Of a stretch of 64,000 nucleotides of DNA, positions 23,385 to 35,890 are shown piece after piece. The DNA is from Nymphaea colorata (Eukaryota > Streptophyta > Magnoliopsida > Nymphaeales > Nymphaeaceae). The stretch lies in NCBI RefSeq assembly GCF_008831285.2, contig NC_045141.1, positions 6,341,224-6,405,223 of the forward strand. Reading direction: 5' to 3'. The notes under the pieces were generated by a model. The model was given only the letters and a program-made list of their open reading frames with translations. It searched no databases and was not told the origin of the DNA. The stretch's first letter is position 1. Each line of letters begins with the position of its first letter. A program made the position numbers and the translations under genes.

Positions 23385-24797
23385 CCAGCAAGGGCAAGAA
23401 ACCCTCCCTTTGTATATAAAGCACTTATGAACAGTTTACTTCTTACATGAATCTGATTTGGCCATTTTATAAGTGAGAAGGCTTTCATACAAATTATCAA
23501 TATCTTGATTTATAGGATCAGATAAGGAATTATTTGAATACAACAGATTTTCTTGACAATTTTCTTGGCTCCTGTATTCGATCAAATCATTGACAGAATC
23601 TCCTTCCTCATTTGGATCTACATCCGAGCATTCTTGCTTTATCATATTACAAACAGTTCACATCCCTTTCAAATGTGTTCCCAACATTTCCCCAAGCCCA
23701 AGTCGCACTAGTGCTGGCATGGGTTCAAGCATAGGTTTGGGTACCTGGGTAGGGAGGACACAACAATTTGAAAAAAATGATAATTGTGTTATTAATTTGC
23801 TAGTTTTAAATGTTTAAGATTTGTTGTTTTGCTTTTGTGTTGTGGGGGGCGTAGCTGGAAGCCCCTCCCTCTTTCCTCCTGCCCCACAGTTTGGGGCTTC
23901 TTTGTGACTTAAGTTCAAAGCAAGACACCCATCAACTAAGCATCACACACCCACCATTTGTAGTTGAAGTGAATAGCACTCATGAGAATTGAGTTGACAA
24001 TCGGCCCTTTGCTATACTGCCAGCCTGACCAGCTATGCTACCTATAAGAGCCCATTCACTATACACACACATATATATATATATATATATACATACATAT
24101 ATAGTATTTGATTGGCAATAAGTTGTGATCTTATATATTTTACAGGGAACTTGCCACAATTAGTTTGTTACTTTTAGTCACTATGATTTTTTTCTACCTC
24201 AAACATGTTACTTCTAGCGACTATGATGTCATCTACACAAATCATCAATGAGGATTTTATGGACATATCTAATTGTGACTCATGAACCCCAAGTGTGATG
24301 AGCAAGGACATGCCTTGTTAGCCTTTTTTTGACTTGGACAATGCTTTATTGAGGCGATAAACATGATTGGAACCCATTAATCTTAAAACCATGTTGGTTG
24401 CATCATGAACTACCTTTTACTTTTATATCTGTTGTGAGAAAGTATTGACACCTAATTCGTGTAAAGATCTACCCTTCGAGATAGGCATGGTTGAGATCAA
24501 TGGTTTTGTAGTTTGGTTAACAGTAGGACTATAAGTTTCATATTAGTATGTCCCTTCTTGTGGATTATACCTTCTGCAAAGTGGGGAGACTTGTACTAAG
24601 CAATTGAGCCATCAGAGTTCCTCCCTATTAATCTAAATATCCATCCACATCTAACATTATTATGTGAGCTGTTGGCTGGGACGAGCCCACAATTGATTTG
24701 TACAAAAAGACCCCAACTCTTCTTCCGTAGCTTGAGCGCTTTTAGGATTACATTTTGCTAAGATGAACTCTGAGTTCAACTTAACTTGTATTGACTT
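23385..24797 (+). repeat. left arm of a long inverted duplication
   Basis: Read forward, this matches the reverse complement of about 62190-64000. Shared landmarks are AACCCTCCCTTTGTATATAA, a GGTTTGGGTACCTGGGTAGG-type block, GAAGCCCCTCCCTCTTTCC, the (AT)n run at 24070-24090 and the RT remnant. The right arm holds about 400 bases (62938-63340) that are absent here between CCTATAAGA and GAGCCCATTCA. The right arm runs off the window, so the true length is unknown. Confidence 0.85.
24190..24797 (-). pseudogene. decayed Ty1/copia reverse transcriptase remnant
   Basis: Minus-strand pieces read NPKSAQATEEELGSFCTNQL (start of the copia RT: EEL..L..N..W) and, further on, blocks corresponding to the intact landmarks of the better-preserved right-arm copy. 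Many stops and gaps interrupt it. The YVDD region near 24196-24240 has lost the canonical motif. It lies inside the inverted duplication, so the duplication took place after this copia copy inserted. Confidence 0.65.
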
Positions 24798-26097
24798 CAC
24801 TAAGGAGACACAAAGGAAGACTATATTTGGATGGAAAATAAGCACTTAATGCTCTTGTTTCATCCATAGATTGGTTAATCGTATGGTGAGTTCAAATTAA
24901 TTAGTTCTATTATTGTACGTCTTTCACTAGATGGGTCTAAAGTCCAGTTCCACTTCATGATTTCCTTTCCTTTCTTCTTCTCTTGGTTGGCTGATGGGAC
25001 ATGGGGCTTCATGTACAAATAGGTGATTCATGATACATTCTTGACCAAGCTATGGGTTGATGAAGATAGACAAAGTTTCATTTTGGGCAAGATATATTTT
25101 GAATGTCTCTTGAAATGCATTGGAAATGGGGCTTGGATTATTTGGTTTAGCTTCAATTACAATTAGTTTTTTAATTAATTAATAGCATTTTAAAACTGCA
25201 AACGGTTTTCTTCATAGAAAACAGTATGTTGAGAAATGCATGTATTGCAAGTGTGAGGAGCCATAACATATATATCCTTTATAAAGTTCATATTCAATAT
25301 AAAACCACATGGTTTGACTTTAAATCTAATAATTCTCAAATAGAAAAAAATGAAGGGCACAAGTGCAGGCAAAATTTTCATAAAGGCTTTCTTGTTTGAA
25401 CTGTTTGTGCACAAACATCGAAGCACTTTGGTTGTATAAATTTTTCTCGTTGGTGCCTTGGACTAAAACTTTTCATTTCTAATGATCCTAAACCATAAAT
25501 TTGTGAGGACAAAAGTAAAAAAAATGGTGATTATCATGTGCAAGTTTGGCAACATAAACAACATATTTTTCTTAGTGCACATTAAACATGTAAAGCATCT
25601 TTGAGATCAAATTTTTGAATATGAAGGGAAAAAAATGTGAGCTTACCAAACAGTGTGAGACCAACTTTACATTCATTTTTGTTGGTGATAGCATGGCCAA
25701 TATCTTCTGCCATGTGATGTGTTGCCCTAGAATCCAGATACCATATATCATCTTGAATCAAGCTCGATTCCGGCCATGTAGCAAAAGCATGGGTATGTCA
25801 TAGCATTGCCTTGCAGTATGATTTTTCCATCAAATTGGTGGGCAGTCGGATTATAAAACTTTGCATTCTGGCTGCATATTAATATGAGAAAGCCTCAAGA
25901 GAGGTTTAAAAAAAGAAGTACATGATTGAATATTTCTCTTCCCTTAGACACTAGTATGAAAAAACTACCAAGACAAATTTTGAAAACTGAATTCATGATT
26001 GAACCTTACATGCTAGTATGACAATGTAGCAAGAGAAGTTTCGAAGACGAAGTACATGACTGAATGTGTCTCTTCCCTGGCCACTATGTTGTCGTTC
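24798..26097. other. no gene seen
   Basis: AT-rich sequence, no repeat partner or coding content recognised. Confidence 0.35.
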
Positions 26098-26105
26098 CTC
26101 TTTGG

Positions 26106-26277
26106 CAGTGGCTTAGCCACATGTGGGCTAAGTTGCCCAGCCTTTAAAATTTCTTTATTTTTTACATTAGCAAATTTAATATTTTTTTTTTCTTTTATAC
26201 ATATATAAGTGCCCCCTAAAGATATAAATGTTTTTAAAGAAGGGTCCCTCCAGCTAATTTTTTTGACTCCACCACTG
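26106..26277. mobile_element. hAT-type miniature element, 172 bp
   Basis: Ends CAGTGGCTTAGCC and, reversed, CAGTGGTGGAGTC. It is flanked by CTCTTTGG (26098-26105) and CTCTTTGA (26278-26285), an 8-bp target duplication with one mismatch. AT-rich interior, no coding frame. Length, ends and 8-bp duplication fit a non-autonomous hAT element. Confidence 0.85.
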
Positions 26278-26285
26278 CTCTTTGA

Positions 26286-26991
26286 ATAACTATGCTATGG
26301 CATTTTTTTTATCTAATGATATGGACAAGGCTGTATACGTTCCAATTAAATAGCTTCTTCATCTCATTTAAATAATTGGTGCTGAAAGAAATGAGGCATG
26401 ACAGCGTAGAACTTCCAAATGAACAAATTTGCGGATTGGTAGAAATGATACATCTCATAAATGCAATAAAGAAGGCAATAGGCCGATCTACCTCTCAAGA
26501 TCTTGTGAGTTTCAATCCATTGACACGTCCAAGACATGATATTTGATGAATGAAGCTGAATGAATGAGATGCATGAATGACTTATGTTGATGTTTGTGGA
26601 ATCACTCGCATCAAAACTATTCAATTACGTGGTCTACTTTGTCTAGTATATTGTTCATCAAGTATTGCTTCAAACTTAAATTACTGTTATCTATACATTC
26701 AATTTCTTTTATCAGGTCAGTGATGTAATATATTGTAGTCAACTATTTGGAATTGACATGCCATAGCATAGTTACTTGGCTTGAGGGGCACGCTGACAGT
26801 ACATTCTTAGTTCCATTCTTATGGGTGCTACTTCTCTAGACTTTGGAAACAAAGGAACTGAAATGTGCATCGAAGAAGGTTGGATGATCTCATCATTTCC
26901 TAGATTTGAAACATAGATCATCTGCCAATACCTGTGGCCACTTCGGTTAGAATCAAGTAGTAGTATCACGGACATATCATGGTGCGTCTTT
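26286..26991. other. no gene seen
   Basis: Non-coding; no feature recognised. Confidence 0.3.
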
Positions 26992-27331
26992 GACTCCCAT
27001 TTCCAGTGGTGGAGATAGGCATTTCTGGTTAAGTAAGGATGTCAGTATATTCGATTTGAATCAGATATCCAACCAAACCATTCTGAAAAACCAGTTATAG
27101 AAAAAAAATATCATGTCCAATGGAAAAATCAGATCAGCTTTGGATTTAAGAAATGACATTGGACTCCCATTTCCAGTGGTGGAGATAGGCATTTCTGGTT
27201 AAGTAAGGATGTCAATATATTCGATTTGAATCAGATATCCAACCAAACCATTCTGAAAAACCAGTTATAGAAAAAAAATATCATGTCCAATGGAAAAATC
27301 AGATCAGCTTTGGATTTAAGAAATGACATTC
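26992..27331 (+). repeat. 170-bp tandem duplication
   Basis: Two adjacent copies (26992-27161 and 27162-27331) begin GACTCCCATTTCCAGTGG and end AAATGACATT. They differ at one base (GTCAGTATATT against GTCAATATATT). The duplicated unit contains the left end of the GATTCAGAT-type repeat, so the duplication is later than that insertion. Confidence 0.92.
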
Positions 27332-27653
27332 TAATGGATTCGGATTTAGATATATGTAAATATTTGATCAGATTCAAATTCAGATCATATTTAGTTTTAA
27401 ACAAATATCATACATCTAACACTCTTATATATTGAAAGTCAGCTAGATTTGGTTCAAAATTCAGATTAAGAAGTGAATGAAAAGTTGGATTCAGATCATA
27501 TTCGGATTGCAAAATTGGATTTCAGACTTTGATATGACTTTTATTCATTCATGTTAAAATCAGAATTCAAATATGAACATGTGAGTATTTGAAAAAGCAG
27601 CTACATATGGTTAAGAGTATATTTTATTCGAATCTGATCCATTGACATCCCTA
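27034..27653. mobile_element. GATTCAGAT-rich element with TAGGGATGTCA ends
   Basis: The left end is TAAGGATGTCAGTATATTCG and the right end, reversed, TAGGGATGTCAATGGATCAG. The interior is a degenerate run of GGATTCAGATT/ATCCGAAT motifs. Related copies lie at 35002-35413, 36720-37035, 40312-40700, 41840-41995 and 57628-58045. The TAGGGATG terminus resembles the 3' end of Ac-type hAT elements; an 8-bp target duplication is only weakly supported (TGGTTAAG/TGGCTGAT). Confidence 0.55.
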
Positions 27654-27962
27654 TGGCTGATGGCATATGACAAGCAAACCTGGGTGGCAGCTCCTATGGC
27701 TAGATCCACAATCCATGTCCACTCCTCATTGAAAAGCTGTTGACCCTGCCAGCAGCTGCTCATACCTGCCCACATCTGGCTTATTCGCTGCTCTTTTTGG
27801 CCATTGATATGCTTAAAAAAGAGTCCATCAGCACCTCTTTGCCATGCTAAGCTTGCCTGTTGCATTCCTTCCAATTGCAAATCCCATGCTAATTCATTTC
27901 TCAGGGGCTGCATCTTTGTCTCCTGATCTTTGAGTTGAGTTGGACAATTTATGTGGAAATAG

Positions 27963-28010
27963 TAGGGATGTCAGCAGATCACATTCGAATCGGATATGCT
28001 GACATCTCTA
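27963..28010. mobile_element. 48-bp mini-element, almost only inverted termini
   Basis: TAGGGATGTCAGCA (27963-27976) and TGCTGACATCTCTA (27997-28010) form a 14-bp inverted repeat with one mismatch, separated by 20 bases containing GAATCGGAT. These are the same termini as the neighbouring GATTCAGAT-rich family, so this is probably an extreme internal-deletion copy. Confidence 0.55.
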
Positions 28011-28159
28011 GATATAGGGTAATTAGCAGCTCAGTCTTCCTATGGAAGCTTGTGGGAGTTAGGCTCTGGACTTGTATTAACAAAAAAATGATATTTACAA
28101 CAGCCAAAAATGGGGATGCATAGCGTGTAGACCATAGTGAAAACTTAGCTACTGTGACC

Positions 28160-28337
28160 CAGTGGCAGAGCTACATTATTGCTAGTGTGGGCAATTGCCA
28201 ACATCAACCCAAAAAAATTAAACTATTTAGATACAAAAACTTCATTAATTTTCAGTTTTTTACATATCAATGCCCCTTAAGGTTTGAATCTTACACTTGA
28301 AGTGCCCCTCAACCAGAAATTTTTGGCTCTACCACTG
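28160..28337. mobile_element. hAT-type miniature element, 178 bp
   Basis: Ends CAGTGGCAGAGCT and, reversed, CAGTGGTAGAGCC. Flanks CTGTGACC (28152-28159) and CTGCAACC (28339-28346) agree at six of eight bases, allowing one extra base. Same family as 26106-26277 by its ends and length. Confidence 0.75.
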
Positions 28338-28346
28338 GCTGCAACC

Positions 28347-28944
28347 ATAAAGACATGTAATGAGATTTTAGGAAATGAAGAGTGGACGTGTACCCCTTGG
28401 CTCATGTGGGGCTTCCCATAGCTTTAACTTGCTAAATTCATCAAACAAAATAAGAAAAATGGCCAAAACGTTTTGCGTTTCCCTGTTTGGGAGAGCAGAA
28501 TGAGTATTAGAAGTCATTTTTTACAATAAAGTCCCCATAGAGTCCACGTTTGTTTTTGGTGCCTTGGAAAAGGTGCCCACATTATGCATCAATTTTCATA
28601 TCGGTGCCTCCCTTTTGCAGCACAGGGAGTTGACACAATGGGGATTCAAAATGGAAACTAGCAGTATACCCTACCTGCCTAACGCACCAACCCCTTGGGG
28701 ATGCAGTTCCCCTTTGTTGAGCCTATGTACTCTTGCGGAAGCTGGGATAAATGTCTTGCACTGTGATACTAAGAGTTGCACATGTAATACCTTTTTTTTT
28801 TTTTTTGCATATACAATGGACAGAAAAAGACTCTTGACAGAAGATCAAATGTTGTTCATGTTATCCCTGGTCTAACTCTACCTATTCAACAGGGTTTTCC
28901 ATCGATATTTTCTGGTGATATTTCCAGTGTTTTTTTACTAGATC
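28347..28944. other. no gene seen
   Basis: A 103-codon plus-strand frame at 28564 has no recognisable content. Confidence 0.3.
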
Positions 28945-29140
28945 TTTCCATGCTATAATCTCGAACTCCTTGCGAGCTCTTTTGGTCAGACACCAATACT
29001 TGAATTGGAGCTTGTGAACCCTCTAAACTAAAGCTCATTTCTCATGGATATGGAAAAGCTGCCTTTTGGGGACAAGAAGAGCTTTTTTACTTAATATAGC
29101 GGTGTTTGGGTAATGGTAAGAAGGTGAAAATTTGGTAATA
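28945..29140 (+). pseudogene. L1-type LINE remnant, short copy
   Basis: This parallels 32760-32930: CTTTTSGTCAGACACCAATAC, GGAGCTTGTGAAC, ATGGATATGGAAAAGCTGCC. In the longer copy the sequence follows a recognisable L1 reverse-transcriptase tail, so this is a fragment of the same family. No open frame remains. Confidence 0.55.
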
Positions 29141-29559
29141 GTATTGGGGATGGGGGATTGTAGAATATGGAGGGGAAGAAAGGCAAAGCAAGAACTGATG
29201 ATAAAGACGAGGCTGCTGCCGAAAATTATAGTTGACTTGTAGACTTAGGCACTCCTCTCATAAAAATAGTGCGTCCATTTAATTAGCTCCACCACCACAT
29301 GATTGTCTTGCCAGTGGTGGAGGATAGATCCAACCATTGTCTGGGGTAATCAGCATTTTTTGAACATTTTATGGCAAGTTTACAACAAAATATCAAAGAT
29401 TGCTAGCCGCAAACACCTTGATTTTCCTTAATTCTGATCAATTTCTTATCTGATTAAATTGTCAACTCGATTTAGGACCCATTTAGGTCAAATTTCAGAA
29501 GTTTAGACTCAAGCACAGCCCAAATCTAGACATATTTTGTAATTCATATCCACATTCAG

Positions 29560-30520
29560 ACAGGGATTCAGTCCAAAAAATCATACAGAGACTGAAAAAG
29601 AGACCCTAGACCCATATCTGGATCCAAATCCCAGCTGTAAATCAAAATCAGATCCCTAGACCCATATTTGGATCCAACTGCCACCTCTAGATTGCATAAG
29701 AGCCCTCCGTCCATATCTAGATCCACCTAGTCTAGATTGAAGAGCCTTGGATTCGTATTTGATCCAATCCAAGATCTAAAGAAAAAATGGATCCATAGAT
29801 CCATATCTAGAATCAAATTTAAGATCCACATACAAAATTGAGCCTTAGGTCTGAATCCAAATCTCTGCTCTAGATCGAAAATTGTGCCAAATTCAGATTG
29901 AAAACTTAGCATTAGATCCAAAAATATAGCCTATATCCAAAAACCCGACACAAGATCCAAAAATATAGTCAAACCAAATTTTTTATCCAAATATAAAAAA
30001 CCAAGCCCGAGAACCAACCTCCAGCATGATATTTCAAGTTGGATCCCCAAGCACGCGCACAAACTCCCCTCACCTTTGGTCTCAATTTCGCTTTATAAAA
30101 TCTAAAACTGGACTAGAAAAAAAATCCAATCCATAATTCAGGCATTTGACATCGACCTAAACCCTTCCAGGTTCGGGAAAAATTGATTCAGATTCAAGCG
30201 GACACAAAATTGTCAAAACCGGAGCCAAATTCATTTTACAAAAAGGCCATTTTGTCCTTAGAAAAATAATAAATTTTCATTTGTTATTTAATTTTAACCA
30301 TGCTGCTGGGACTCATGTGGGGCCTACCTAGGGTGGCAGGACCAAATACCCACCTCACTGACTCAATAAACTTCAAGTCAATGAGGTGGCATTTAACTCC
30401 CCAAGGACAGATTCGGCAGCAATAAGCATGCTATTGGGAGAGAGCGTTTTGTACCTAGTAGAGTGCTCTCGCCAAGAGGCCCGTGCCATGCTCAGCACAG
30501 AGGGGCGCTACGAGGCCTAA
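29560..30520. repeat. GATCCAAAT-rich and U3-like repeat
   Basis: The first part (29560-29960) is a degenerate run of CCATATCTAGATCCAA motifs. The second (29990-30370) matches 46620-46960 in the same direction: CGACATCGA, CCTTCC, GGAGCCAAA, GGGGCCTACC/GGGACCTACC. The 46.6-kb copy leads into an LTR-like region, so this may be a U3 fragment of the same long-LTR family. The dispersed CT-rich repeat follows directly. Confidence 0.5.
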
Positions 30521-31044
30521 CTTGTTAATCCTAGTTTCCATCCATGAAAGAGAATTTCAAACTTAAAATCTCTCTTTTAATTTCTCTATTTCTCTCTCAG
30601 GTTTCTCTCTCTTTGATTTCTTTCTCTCGTTTTAGCTCTCTCTTTCTCTATCTCTTTCTAAAAATTATCTTTTTCTCTTTTTTTCTCTCTCTTCAGTTCA
30701 CTCTCTCCCTTTTTAAAAATCTTTTTCTCTCTCTTTCTTTCTTTTATTGCTTCTCTTTTAATATCTCTTTTTCTCTTTTTTCTTTTTTCTTTCTCTCTTC
30801 GATTTCTCTCTCTCTCCTCCCCTGCCCTTACCAAGTGATGTGTAGACTACAGCCGGGTTAGGTGGCGTGCTATAACCATGGCTTCAGTTTGATTCTTGGA
30901 GGGTCTTATCCTAAAGGAATTGAGGAGTAGTGTTCATCTTGGCATTAGAGATGCCATTATGAGGTCAAATGGACCGGTTCTTGTCCACCTTCTTCTCCCC
31001 TCTTCTCTATCTCCCCTCCCTTTAGACTTCTCTCTCTCCCTCTT

Positions 31045-31130
<86 letters not shown>

Positions 31131-31205
31131 CATTTTTCTTCACCCAAAATCTGTCAACTTCACCAAGGCTAATATTAAGGTGCAGTACCCATGATGGTTA
31201 TCAGA
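30521..31205 (+). repeat. dispersed repeat with CT-rich core, copy 2
   Basis: Partner of 21356-21925. It contains a (TA)n array at 31044-31128 where copy 1 has a short CT/TA stretch, and ends at AAGGTGCAGTACCCATGAT. The sequence after this end differs from copy 1, so the shared right boundary lies at about 31190-31205. Confidence 0.7.
31044..31128. repeat. (TA)n microsatellite inside repeat copy 2
   Basis: About 85 bases of TA with one phase break at 31068-31069. Confidence 0.95.
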
Positions 31206-32429
31206 CTACACTTGACTTGATAGCATACCCATTTTCGATTTTATATGTATGTTGTGGTATGAATGACTTATCTAATTTTCTTTTCAAGCATAGAGAACTC
31301 TTTTTTTTTCATTTAACATGCATATTCACTATGCATTTATAGGATTCACAGATACCCTCACATCCACTTCTTTAAAAACCTAAGCAAAATAAAATCAAGC
31401 CCTAATAATGTGGTAACTGAGTTAGGCAAAAACCTTGACCTACATCATTATACAAAATTTCTAAAACAATTTAAAATCTTTACCATACAGAATAATGCTT
31501 AAATGAATGTGGAAATGCACCAAGAACGAACAACACACCAGAAAAACTAAGCCTCAAACTGATGGCCGGTGGACCCTTTTCCACTTTGCAAAACAAATTC
31601 CCATTGGTGAACCAAAAGAAATTTTGGGATGCAAAATATGCTGCACTAGTGGTGAGAAATTTCTTCATCAAAAACGAGCTTGTAAGGTAGGTAAATGCAA
31701 CACATACGATATTGTTTTTTAATTTCATGTCCTTATGGATATAAAAATCTTGACCAACATCATTATACAATTTGATCTATAAACTAGTTGCTAAGTTGAC
31801 GGCTGAGAGAATGAAGATTGTTTTAACACAATTATTGGCTCAGAACAAGGGCATCTGATCTCTCGAGTAGATTTATTCACCAACCATGCACCTTGCACTT
31901 GAAGCGGTCAACAGCTTGGATAAGGGCATATAGAGCAAATTTTTCTCCTCAAATTAGATATTCCAAAAGTCAATGGCAAAGTGAGATGGTCTTTCCTGCA
32001 CTTTGGTCTTTCTTTTTTTGGATCCTGTGAAGATTGGGTGAGGAAAATTATTACTTATGTTTCTATTGCTTCCTTAGTTGTCACCTTTAAGAAGGGAGGG
32101 AACCACTTTTTGTTGCCATGGAGGCCGATGACAAACACACCCTCTCTCTCCACTTTTGTTTACTATCGTTGTGCTGTGAATGTTTCTTCTGGAAACCTCC
32201 AATGGCGAGTTTTATAGGGCAGGAAGCCCCTAAAATGACTTTCTCAATTTACTTCTAACCTGGGGCGCTTCTTTTCTGCAAATGACATCCTTTTATTTTT
32301 TTGGGCTGTTGTGAAAATCCACTTCTTGTTTATACCAAGTTTTACCTGATTTCAATTCCAAAGCAGGTCTGACTATAAATTCATTTCATTTTTTTATTCA
32401 TTTTAATGTTCTTGACAACACAATGGTCA
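31206..32429. other. no gene seen
   Basis: A few short frames without recognised content. No repeat partner found except loose AT-rich similarity. Confidence 0.3.
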
Positions 32430-32945
32430 TTGCAAACCGATTTCATTGACAGTTGTCTAAACTTCGCCTAACTTATTTGGGTTCCATTGTTGGTATTCTC
32501 ACCCCTGACTTATGTGAGAAGCTTTGTAGAAGGGTGGACCATCCACTTACTTATATGACAAGCATGTTCTGCAGCAAGTGGCGGGTTATTGGGTGAGAGC
32601 ATTTAGACTTCCACTTATTGTACCGAACTTTATAGAGAAGAAATGTCATTTTATTTGGGGGGATTCTCATCATATTAGGAAATATCACTTACTTAGTTGG
32701 AAGTCTGCTTGCTCCGATACAAGAAGGTGGTCTTGGCCTTCTTGACGTCACCAACTCCTTATGTACTCTTTTCGTCAGACACCAATACTTGAATGGGAGC
32801 TTGTGAACACTGTAAAGTAATGCTTATTTCTCTTGGATATGGAAAAGCTGCCTTTTGGGGATGAGAAGAGGTTTGTTGCTTAATTTAGAAGTGTTTGGAT
32901 TACAGTAAAGGTGAAAATTTGGTGTGAGGATTGGGGTACTCATAA
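32430..32945 (+). pseudogene. L1-type LINE reverse-transcriptase C-terminal remnant
   Basis: Across frames the order is LSKLRLTYLGSIVG, LRLPLIVPNFIEKKCHFIWG, HLLSWKSACSDTRRGGLGLL and DVTNSL. The pattern F.WG......W...C..K..GGLG is typical of the region after the RT core in plant L1 elements. Frameshifts and stops break it. No 5' part or poly-A tail with target duplication was identified. Confidence 0.7.
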
Positions 32946-34420
32946 TTTCATTAACTTGAGATGAAATGGACATGAAATAAAACATAGAAGACCCTAGATA
33001 CTAGGGCGAGGCCAGCAATTTTTTTAGGAAGGGTAGAAAAGTATTTGCAAAAATATACAAGTACTGAACAATATTTTTCAAAATTTTTATATAGCGCAAA
33101 TTAAAAAAAATTAAAAATATAAGTATCATATTTTTTCCAAAATATATGGGGGGAGGGGTCATGGCTAGAAGTGCATAACTCTATTCAAAAAGTAATCTCA
33201 CAGTGGTTCAAATGCTCTTTCAAATAAATGGGTTGCAATACGCTGTGTTTATGCTTACATGTACTCTTTTGGAACATAAGAAAGCAAAGAAATTCTATTA
33301 TGCATCAGCCAATTTGATTCTGAGTGGTCTTGAATGTGGAGTCTGCAATGATTTAAAGGATATGATAGCTGGTATAAAGTGGAAACATCAAGAGGTGATC
33401 TTTCCTCCTTACTACAAGGTTTTGCGGTCGATCTATATGTGGTCAAATGGTGTGCAGAAATGTCTGTATGTGGTGAAATGCTGTGCAGAAAATGGCTTTC
33501 TGTAGCTGATGTATTTCTGTCAACAAGATTGCAATGAGGCTGTAATCCATTTGTATAGTGACGTTGGTTTTTTGCCTATCTTCTTTTTGGTTAGTTGTAG
33601 TTTCTATCTTGTATTTGAGGTTTATGTCTCTCTTCCTTTTTGTTTGTTCTAGCTCAGGTATCTTGTTTGTTATCTGTATATTGTTAATAAAATTTTGGGA
33701 CACCTAAACTCGTAGCAACGACGTGCTTCGCCATGTAGGCTCTGACATGCGTCGAGCCCAACTTGTCCCTCTGAGCTTGACTGATTATACAACATCAAGC
33801 TCGAGCTCGACTCCTTAACTTGCTTAACTCATTTATGGCCTAACTTGTTTTAAAACTTGTTCACGTCAACTCGTTCAATTCGTGTATGACACCAAAGCAA
33901 AACTTGTTACCTCGAGTTGAAAGGAAAATTGGTTTCCTTGAGATACAAACTGGGGTATGATTGTCCTGTAGTACAAGATATTATTTTTAGTGCTGTAAGT
34001 TAAATGGGCAAACAACTTAAAATTTGAAACTTAATCAGAAAGTTGCACACCAATAAGAACAAATTCTATGGTAAAACCATGAAAACAAGGGGTTTCTGCA
34101 CCCCCCCCTTTTCTCCCTCTCTCTCTTCACAAGGACAAATTGTCAATGTGACAAATTGAAGAGAACATATGGTTCCATTTGTATCTTTGTAAAAGCAGTT
34201 CCATTCTCTCCCCAACCTTGCGTGGCATATGTTTTCGTGGAACCCACCTGAATGAGCCATAAACACTTCTAGAAAGCCTTAGAGGACTAAGTTTAAGGGG
34301 GCGTATGACCACCTTGTGTTATAGAAAACAAAATTTCACCTTCACTAGAATTGGAATGAAACTTCCAACTCTAGTTTTCCCTTTGATAGACTGGAACTTT
34401 GGTTTTTAAAATTGAAAATT
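32946..34420. other. no gene seen; borders assembly gap
   Basis: A 100-codon plus-strand frame at 33203 (contains LECGVCNDLKDMIAGIKWKH) is unrecognised. Nothing else supported. Confidence 0.3.
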
Positions 34421-34520
34421 NNNNNNNNNNNNNNNNNNNNNNNNNNNNNNNNNNNNNNNNNNNNNNNNNNNNNNNNNNNNNNNNNNNNNNNNNNNNNNNN
34501 NNNNNNNNNNNNNNNNNNNN
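34421..34520. other. assembly gap, 100 N
   Basis: Exactly 100 N, the usual placeholder for a gap of unknown size. Links across it depend on scaffolding. Confidence 0.99.
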
Positions 34521-34800
34521 TTGATGCTTTTAGTTAGTCAATAAGTAGAACATTTTGTTTCCTTGAATTAAGTAAAAGAGGTCAAACAAAAGCATAGATC
34601 CCACTTGTATCCATATGAACTTGTGATTTCAATCATTTAAATCGTTCATTACACATGTAATAACAAGTGAAACACTTTAGATTAAATATAGGGGAGCAAA
34701 TTAACGACTTGAATCTTATTCATTCTCATACAAACTTGTGATTTTGATCAAATAACTCATTCAAAATGGATGTATTAACAAGTTAAAAACATTCAATTAA

Positions 34801-35607
34801 AGGCAGCTCAAGCCATTATAGTTCCAAGAAAATGATTAAATAAGATTATTTTGAGTGCTAAACAAAATCAAGTTAGAAAGCATGGAGAATTAAAATGAAA
34901 AATAACCTGTTAAAGTCCAACAAAGAGGACTTTAGAATTTGTCATTGAATGGACAGGTCAGTCATAGCTGAAAGGTCATATGGAGCCAATTCCTCTCAAA
35001 TTAGGGTTGTCAACGTATCTGATTTTCATTAGATATCCAACCAAACCAGTTCGAAAAATATCGGATATGGAAAAAAAAATAACATCCAATTAAGAAATTG
35101 GATCAGATTCGGGATTAAGACATCTGACTGGATCCTGATTCGGATTTGGATGTACATATATATCCAACTGGGTTCGGATTCAGATTCAGATACGGATTGG
35201 ATTTAATTTATAATAAAAATGTTATCTTCAAATGCTCTTACATTTTGAAAATCAACTAGAATTGATTCAAAATTCGAATTCAGATTGTGATATTGGATTT
35301 TGGATCCATTGTTTGTATTCAAATCAGAATTTGAATATGGATATGTGAATATCCATAAAAACATATATAGTTCAAGATATATCCTATTTGAATTTGATAC
35401 ATTAACATCCCTACTCCCCACTCCAATCCCAGGACTCCAGAAAGACAACAAATAACAAAAGATACAAACCCCTCAAATTATTCCCTTCTGGCCTGCAAGT
35501 GTCATACAATAGAGATAGCTAATAAGAAACTTTGGTACATAATCAAAATAAAAAAGTCTATCATATATGTATGTGTGTATGTATGTGTGTGTGCATGCGT
35601 GTGTGTG

Positions 35608-35686
<79 letters not shown>

Positions 35687-35890
35687 GAGGGCAGATTTTG
35701 TATTTAAAAAATAGCATATTATAAATTTTCGATGAACTCCTGGCAAAGGCTGTTGATAGTAGAAACGCTAGTTCTTTTTGATAAATCTTGTTTCACTTCT
35801 TATTTGGCTTAGTACCGATCAACCTTGGTCAAAGCATGTAAATTTAAATAGTCAAACAAAGGAACAAAAATTTGATAGAGTCTGGACGAT
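34801..35890 (+). repeat. duplicated segment, uninterrupted copy
   Basis: This matches 57450-58235 and then 61992-62190 in the same direction. Landmarks: CTCAAGCCATTAYAGTTCC, AAAGTCCAACAAAGAG, the GATTCAGAT-rich element, TTAGCTATCTCT(rev)-type block with GAAACTTTGGTA, the (TA)n array and GGCAGATTTTGTATTTAAAA through TCAAAGCATGTAAATTTAAA. The second copy is split at the TA array by a solo LTR and an AT-rich insertion. Confidence 0.85.
35612..35682. repeat. (TA)35 microsatellite
   Basis: Uninterrupted TA repeats at the point where the other copy of the segment carries the solo LTR. Confidence 0.95.

Noticed and set aside
30544-30861. 105-codon Ser/Leu/Phe-rich frame resembling membrane segments
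   Set aside because: Translation of a CT-rich tract within a dispersed repeat.
35473-35746. Frames of Ile-Tyr repeats over TA arrays (also at 18483, 19449 and 30934)
   Set aside because: TATATA read as codons gives open IY runs in both strands. No coding meaning.
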